Source: Rhizobium sp. N324 (GTDB lineage Bacteria > Pseudomonadota > Alphaproteobacteria > Rhizobiales > Rhizobiaceae). Taken from it: a stretch of DNA of 64,000 nucleotides. The stretch spans positions 2,111,001 to 2,175,000 of the forward strand of contig NZ_CP013630.1 in assembly GCF_001664485.1 (NCBI RefSeq), given 5' to 3'. Of the stretch, positions 60,789 through 64,000 are shown piece after piece. Position 1 is the stretch's first letter, and each line of letters opens with the position of its first letter. The translations under genes were made by a program, and so were the position numbers. Under the pieces are notes generated by a model. That model ran no database searches, was not told where the DNA came from, and was given only the letters and a program-made list of their open reading frames with translations.

Positions 60789-60818
60789 AGCCGTCGGCAT
60801 GTGGTCGGCGGCTTATTT
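60789..60818 (+). terminator. Possible terminator after csbD gene
   Basis: AGCCGTCG (60789-60796) and CGGCGGCT (60806-60813) pair with one G-U, followed by TATTTG. The T tract is short, so confidence is limited. Confidence 0.45.
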
Positions 60819-60943
60819 GTGCCGGTCGCCACTTTGACGAAGTGCAACCCGGCATATGGGACAAACGACCGGCGACCGACCTCCATTCTCGGAACCAGAA
60901 GCGCTCGCAGTGAATTTGACACTGAGCAATCTTGGAGGTCGTA

Positions 60944-61114
60944 ATGGACAAGACACCGAAAACGGCAATCCGTGGAATGATGTTGTACGTACTCGCTCTT
61001 CTCGTCCTGGGCATTCTGGCGGGCGCCGCCTACACACTCTATGGCCATCCCGCCGATCCGTCGGAGCGGCCGGCGGCCGAGACGATTCCGCAAAAGGCGC
61101 CGGCGCCGCAGTGA
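60944..61114 (+). CDS. Small single-pass membrane protein
   Basis: 56 residues with one hydrophobic helix (MMLYVLALLVLGILAGAAYTLYG) and a Pro/Ala-rich tail. GGAGG site before the ATG at 60944. Unrecognised, possibly part of the same stress-protein patch as CsbD. Confidence 0.6.
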   Translation: MDKTPKTAIRGMMLYVLALLVLGILAGAAYTLYGHPADPSERPAAETIPQKAPAPQ

Positions 61115-61450
61115 GGCTGTGCCAAATATTCGAATGATCGCCTTCGAGAACGAAAGATGAATGCGGAAAGCGCTTGCCACATCCGCGCCGGCCCGGTCGG
61201 GTCATATTGAAAAGCCTGGATTCTCAGGCAGGAAAGCAGCAAGCGGCAGGCAACATGGCTTTGGAAAGCAAGGCCGGAACGCCTGTCGCAAGTCCTTCCA
61301 ACCAGTAGGGATCTCTATTTATAGGGAGAACAACCTGCGACAGGCAAAGTCGTCACCTGGCAGGCACGTCAATTTGGCGTTCCGGAAGTGGTTGGGCATT
61401 TCCCGGAGCTCTGAGATATCGGCCTGAAAGCGGAACTGAGGAGTTTGCAG
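61115..61450. other. Leader region of the flavin monooxygenase gene
   Basis: 336 bp without a gene. GCCTGTCGCA (61281-61290) and TGCGACAGGC (61336-61345) form a perfect 10-bp inverted repeat with a 45-base spacer about 105 bp before the next start; it may be an operator or part of a structured leader. Confidence 0.5.
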
Positions 61451-62953
61451 ATGAGAGAACATGCCGTCGTGATTGCCGGAGGCGGGCCGACGGGGCTGAT
61501 GCAGGCGGGCGAATTGGCCCTGGCGGGCGTCGATGTCGCCATCGTCGAGCGCCGGCCGAACCAGGAGGTCGTCGGTTCGCGTGCCGGCGGGCTGAGCGCG
61601 CGCACGCTCGAGGTGCTCGATCAGCGTGGCGTGGTCGACCGGTTCCTCGCTGAAGGACAGATCGCCCAGGTCACCGGATTTGCCGTCACGCGGCTCGATA
61701 TCAGCGATTTTCCGACCCGGCACAATTACGGGCTGGCGCTGCGGCAGAAGCATATCGAGCGCATTCTGGCCGGATGGGTCGGCGAACTGCCGGTGACGAT
61801 CTATCGTGGCCGCGAGCTGACCGGATTTGCGCAGGACGACACCGGCGTCACCATCGAACTCTCCGATGGTTTCCAGCTCAGGGCAGGCTACCTCGTCGGC
61901 TGCGATGGCGGCCGCAGTCTGGTTCGCAAGATCGCCGGGATTGACTTTCCGGGATGGGATGCGACGACCAGCAATATTCTCGCCGAAGCCGAGATGGAGG
62001 AGGAGCCACCGCTCGGCGTCCATCGCACAGTGCTCGGCCTGCACGCCTTCGGCCGCGAGGAATATGAAATTCGCGACGGCAAGGTCGTTTTTGCCAGTGA
62101 AGGTCCGATCAACGTCATGGTGACGGAAAAGAATGCGGGCGCCACGGCCAAGCCGACGCTCAGCGATCTCAGGCAAGCCCTGATCGAAACATGCGGAACG
62201 GATTATGGAATCCATAGCCTGAGGTGGATTTCCAGGTTCACCGACATGTCTCGGCAGGCGGAGGCTTACCGCAAGGGCCGTATCTTTCTGGCCGGCGACG
62301 CCGCGCATGTGCATTCTCCAGTGGGCGGCCAGGGCCTCAATACCGGCGTGCAGGATGCCGTCAATCTCGGCTGGAAGCTGGCGCAGGTGGTGAAGGGAAT
62401 CTCGCCGGAAAGCTTGCTCGACAGCTATCACGCCGAGCGCCATCCGGTGGCTGCCCGCGTGCTGCGCACGACGATGGCGCAGGTCGCCTTGCAACGGACC
62501 GATGACCGCACCGAAGCCTTGCGGGACATCGTCCTGGAGCTCCTCGCCATGGACGAGCCGCGCAAAAAGATCGCCGCCGAAATGTCCGGACTGGCCATCC
62601 ATTACGATCTCGGCGAGGGCCACCCGCTGCTCGGCCGCCGCATGCCCGACCTCGACCTCACCACGCCCGATGGCCCGTTGCGCGTTTATGCGCTGCTCCG
62701 AAATGCGCGGGCAGTGCTTCTGAATTTCGGCACGCCCGGCAGCCTTGACATCACGCCGTGGTCGGCCCGCGTCCAGTCGGTCAACACCAGATACGACGGC
62801 GCATGGGAACTGCCGGCGTTGGGCGCGGTCTCTGCCCCAGCCGCAGTGCTGATCCGGCCCGACGGCTATGTGGCGTGGGTGGGCGAGGGCAAGCCGGATG
62901 GTCTCCACGAGGTGATGACGACCTGGTTCGGAGCACCGGCTGAAGCCGGTTGA
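61451..62953 (+). CDS. FAD-dependent aromatic monooxygenase
   Basis: A 500-residue class A flavin hydroxylase: N-terminal VIAGGGPTGLMQAGELALAG, DG motif VGCDGGRSLVRK, GD motif FLAGDAAHVHSPVGGQGLNTG, and a thioredoxin-like C-terminal domain (from about residue 390). Similar to rifampicin and polyketide hydroxylases. The ATG at 61451 follows TGAGGAG. Substrate unknown. Confidence 0.9.
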   Translation: MREHAVVIAGGGPTGLMQAGELALAGVDVAIVERRPNQEVVGSRAGGLSARTLEVLDQRGVVDRFLAEGQIAQVTGFAVTRLDISDFPTRHNYGLALRQKHIERILAGWVGELPVTIYRGRELTGFAQDDTGVTIELSDGFQLRAGYLVGCDGGRSLVRKIAGIDFPGWDATTSNILAEAEMEEEPPLGVHRTVLGLHAFGREEYEIRDGKVVFASEGPINVMVTEKNAGATAKPTLSDLRQALIETCGTDYGIHSLRWISRFTDMSRQAEAYRKGRIFLAGDAAHVHSPVGGQGLNTGVQDAVNLGWKLAQVVKGISPESLLDSYHAERHPVAARVLRTTMAQVALQRTDDRTEALRDIVLELLAMDEPRKKIAAEMSGLAIHYDLGEGHPLLGRRMPDLDLTTPDGPLRVYALLRNARAVLLNFGTPGSLDITPWSARVQSVNTRYDGAWELPALGAVSAPAAVLIRPDGYVAWVGEGKPDGLHEVMTTWFGAPAEAG

Positions 62954-62954
62954 C

Positions 62955-63686
62955 CTAAGCGGCAAGCGGGATCGAGCCGCGATCCGATATCGCCTCGGCC
63001 TCCGGCACGGGTTTGCCGCGGCGCTCCCATGTCCGGCGGCTGATGCCGAAAGCCTCCCAGGGGCGCGCCTGGCTGAAGGAATGGGCGAGATAGTCGGCTC
63101 TGGGAAGCGCCCCGGCGGCGCGGCGTTGCTCCTCTTTCCGGTTTCGGTCGCGCTGGCGCCGCTTTTCCTTTTGAAGTTTTGCTCTTTTTCCCTTCGGCAC
63201 ATCGAAGGCGCCGATCGTGCGGATATCGAGGGCGCAGCGTTCGGCGTAACTCACATGCAGCGCGTGGCCAAGCGCGTCGGCCGACAAGGCGGAAAAACGC
63301 ACCTTCGTCCGCTCGTAGATGATTTCCTCCAGGTCGGCTTTCCCCGCCCAGGGAAGCCATCGCGCCGCCCAGCCGAGAACCACGTCGACGAAGTCCTGCC
63401 CGAATTCGACAAGGGCGAGGCTGGCGATGACCTCGACATAGATCAAGGCGTCATCCGCCTCGGGTGCGATGTCGCCATGGCGATGCCGGATCAATTTTTC
63501 GATCTCGCGCATCCGGCCGCGGAAATGGTTCCAACGGCCGCCCCGGGCGCGCCGCTGCACTGCCTTATACCCCAGCAGGCAGTCGCCGACTTTGACAGCC
63601 GAAACATCCCGGGCAAACCCGGAGTGGTCGGCTTCTACAGCCCGCTTCCTGGATTGAGTCGCTTTATCCACGCCAAGACGTTCCAT
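62955..63686 (-). CDS. Unrecognised 243-residue protein
   Basis: Not recognised. It has a mixed N-terminal part, a middle that may be helical (DDALIYVEVIASLALVEFGQDFV), a strongly basic stretch (KGKRAKLQKEKRRQRDRNRKEEQRR) and a C-terminal ISRRTWERRGKPVPE that resembles a helix-turn-helix tip. Probably nucleic-acid binding. The ATG at 63686 has an AGGGAAAT site; a TTG at 63689 is an alternative. Convergent with the monooxygenase, one base apart. Confidence 0.6.
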   Translation of the reverse strand: MERLGVDKATQSRKRAVEADHSGFARDVSAVKVGDCLLGYKAVQRRARGGRWNHFRGRMREIEKLIRHRHGDIAPEADDALIYVEVIASLALVEFGQDFVDVVLGWAARWLPWAGKADLEEIIYERTKVRFSALSADALGHALHVSYAERCALDIRTIGAFDVPKGKRAKLQKEKRRQRDRNRKEEQRRAAGALPRADYLAHSFSQARPWEAFGISRRTWERRGKPVPEAEAISDRGSIPLAA

Positions 63687-64000
63687 CAATTTCCCTCGCG
63701 ACCGGCCCCGGTAGGCCGAACGCGTGAGTGTATAAGAAGTCGAGGGGGGTGATGTAGCCTATCCGACCGACATTCGGTGAATTTCGATGAAACCGGCGAC
63801 GGATCTCAGATCGACCTCGCGGGCAAGGCGCGCCAATAGCGTCCGGCCACGTCGATCCACGCCAAGAGAGACAAGTCGCTCTGAAGCTTATCGATCCGTT
63901 GGCGCCAGCGGGTCCCATCTCCATCTGAGTGGAGAGACGGCCCGTCGCCACAATTTACATCAGCACGGTGTTTAAATCAGCGAAAGCCAAAGAAGCTCAA
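63687..64000. other. Right-edge region without a supported gene
   Basis: 314 bp. A minus-strand open frame at 63664-63951 overlaps the start of the unrecognised gene and has no known motif. The region could hold its promoter or the remnant of another element cut by the window edge. Confidence 0.4.

Noticed and set aside
61319..63202. 627-codon minus-strand frame across the flavin monooxygenase
   Set aside because: Shadow of a certain gene; no ribosome site or motif.
63664..63951. Minus-strand frame at the right edge as a transposase remnant
   Set aside because: No DDE or integrase motif is visible and the frame overlaps the neighbouring gene start; evidence is insufficient.
58198..64000. 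Direct repeat of the tRNA-Lys 3' end marking an integrated island
   Set aside because: No second copy of the T-arm/acceptor sequence was seen up to the window edge.

Overview
The window is chromosomal DNA of a fast-growing rhizobium, most likely Rhizobium of the etli/leguminosarum/phaseoli group. The base is GC-rich. Several gene orders are typical of Rhizobiales: lpxI-lpxB-gltA, kdsA-eno-ftsB-pdhABC-lpdA-lipA, ispDF beside dusB-ntrB-ntrC, ntrY-ntrX-dat-hfq-hflX, and cysG-DUF2849-cysI-DUF934. LexA has the alphaproteobacterial GAAC-N7-GAAC operator, and the intergenic palindromes resemble rhizobial RIME elements. Genus is inferred from gene order and protein recognition; no database search was run.

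Layout: 1-8 kb holds the end of the lipid A operon (lpxI, lpxB), citrate synthase, a ComEC-like protein, lexA, a VOC protein and kdsA. 8.7-20.4 kb is the glycolysis/pyruvate dehydrogenase block (eno, ftsB-like, pdhA, pdhB, a small membrane gene, pdhC, SGNH hydrolase, GNAT, lpdA, two GlsB/YeaQ-like genes, lipA, an ATPase, a RatA/Coq10-like protein). 20.4-25.9 kb holds pncC/cinA, ispDF and dusB-ntrB-ntrC. 40.3-46.6 kb resumes with ntrY-ntrX, a class IV aminotransferase, hfq and hflX. 46.8-53.8 kb has mazG, a deaminase, the assimilatory sulfite reductase operon and a UbiH-like monooxygenase. 53.7-64 kb is accessory: AEC carrier, MBL hydrolase, CcdA, AraC/GyrI regulator, tRNA-Lys, a frameshifted PIN gene, ParDE, small stress proteins, a flavin monooxygenase and an unrecognised protein.

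The most interesting part lies between ntrC and ntrY, gene pairs that are adjacent in relatives such as Sinorhizobium. About 14 kb separates them here. Its core (27.5-37.6 kb) is two divergent units around a LysR regulator. The leftward unit encodes a polar amino acid ABC transporter (its binding protein carries a one-base frameshift) and D-serine ammonia-lyase. The rightward unit encodes an unusual serine hydroxymethyltransferase paralogue, FolD and PurU. The SHMT paralogue has Thr60 where ordinary SHMT has the active-site Tyr (Tyr55 in E. coli), a known hallmark of alpha-methylserine hydroxymethyltransferase, which makes D-amino acids.

Together these genes suggest a catabolic route for an alpha-substituted serine. 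2-(Hydroxymethyl)serine or 2-methylserine would be imported and cleaved to D-serine (or D-alanine) plus methylene-THF. D-serine would go to pyruvate and ammonia, and the C1 unit would leave as formate through FolD and PurU. This is an inference from gene content and one set of active-site residues, but it explains every gene in the cluster.

Two genes (the transporter binding protein and the PIN protein) each need a single-base correction to read through; both could be sequencing errors or true pseudogenes.
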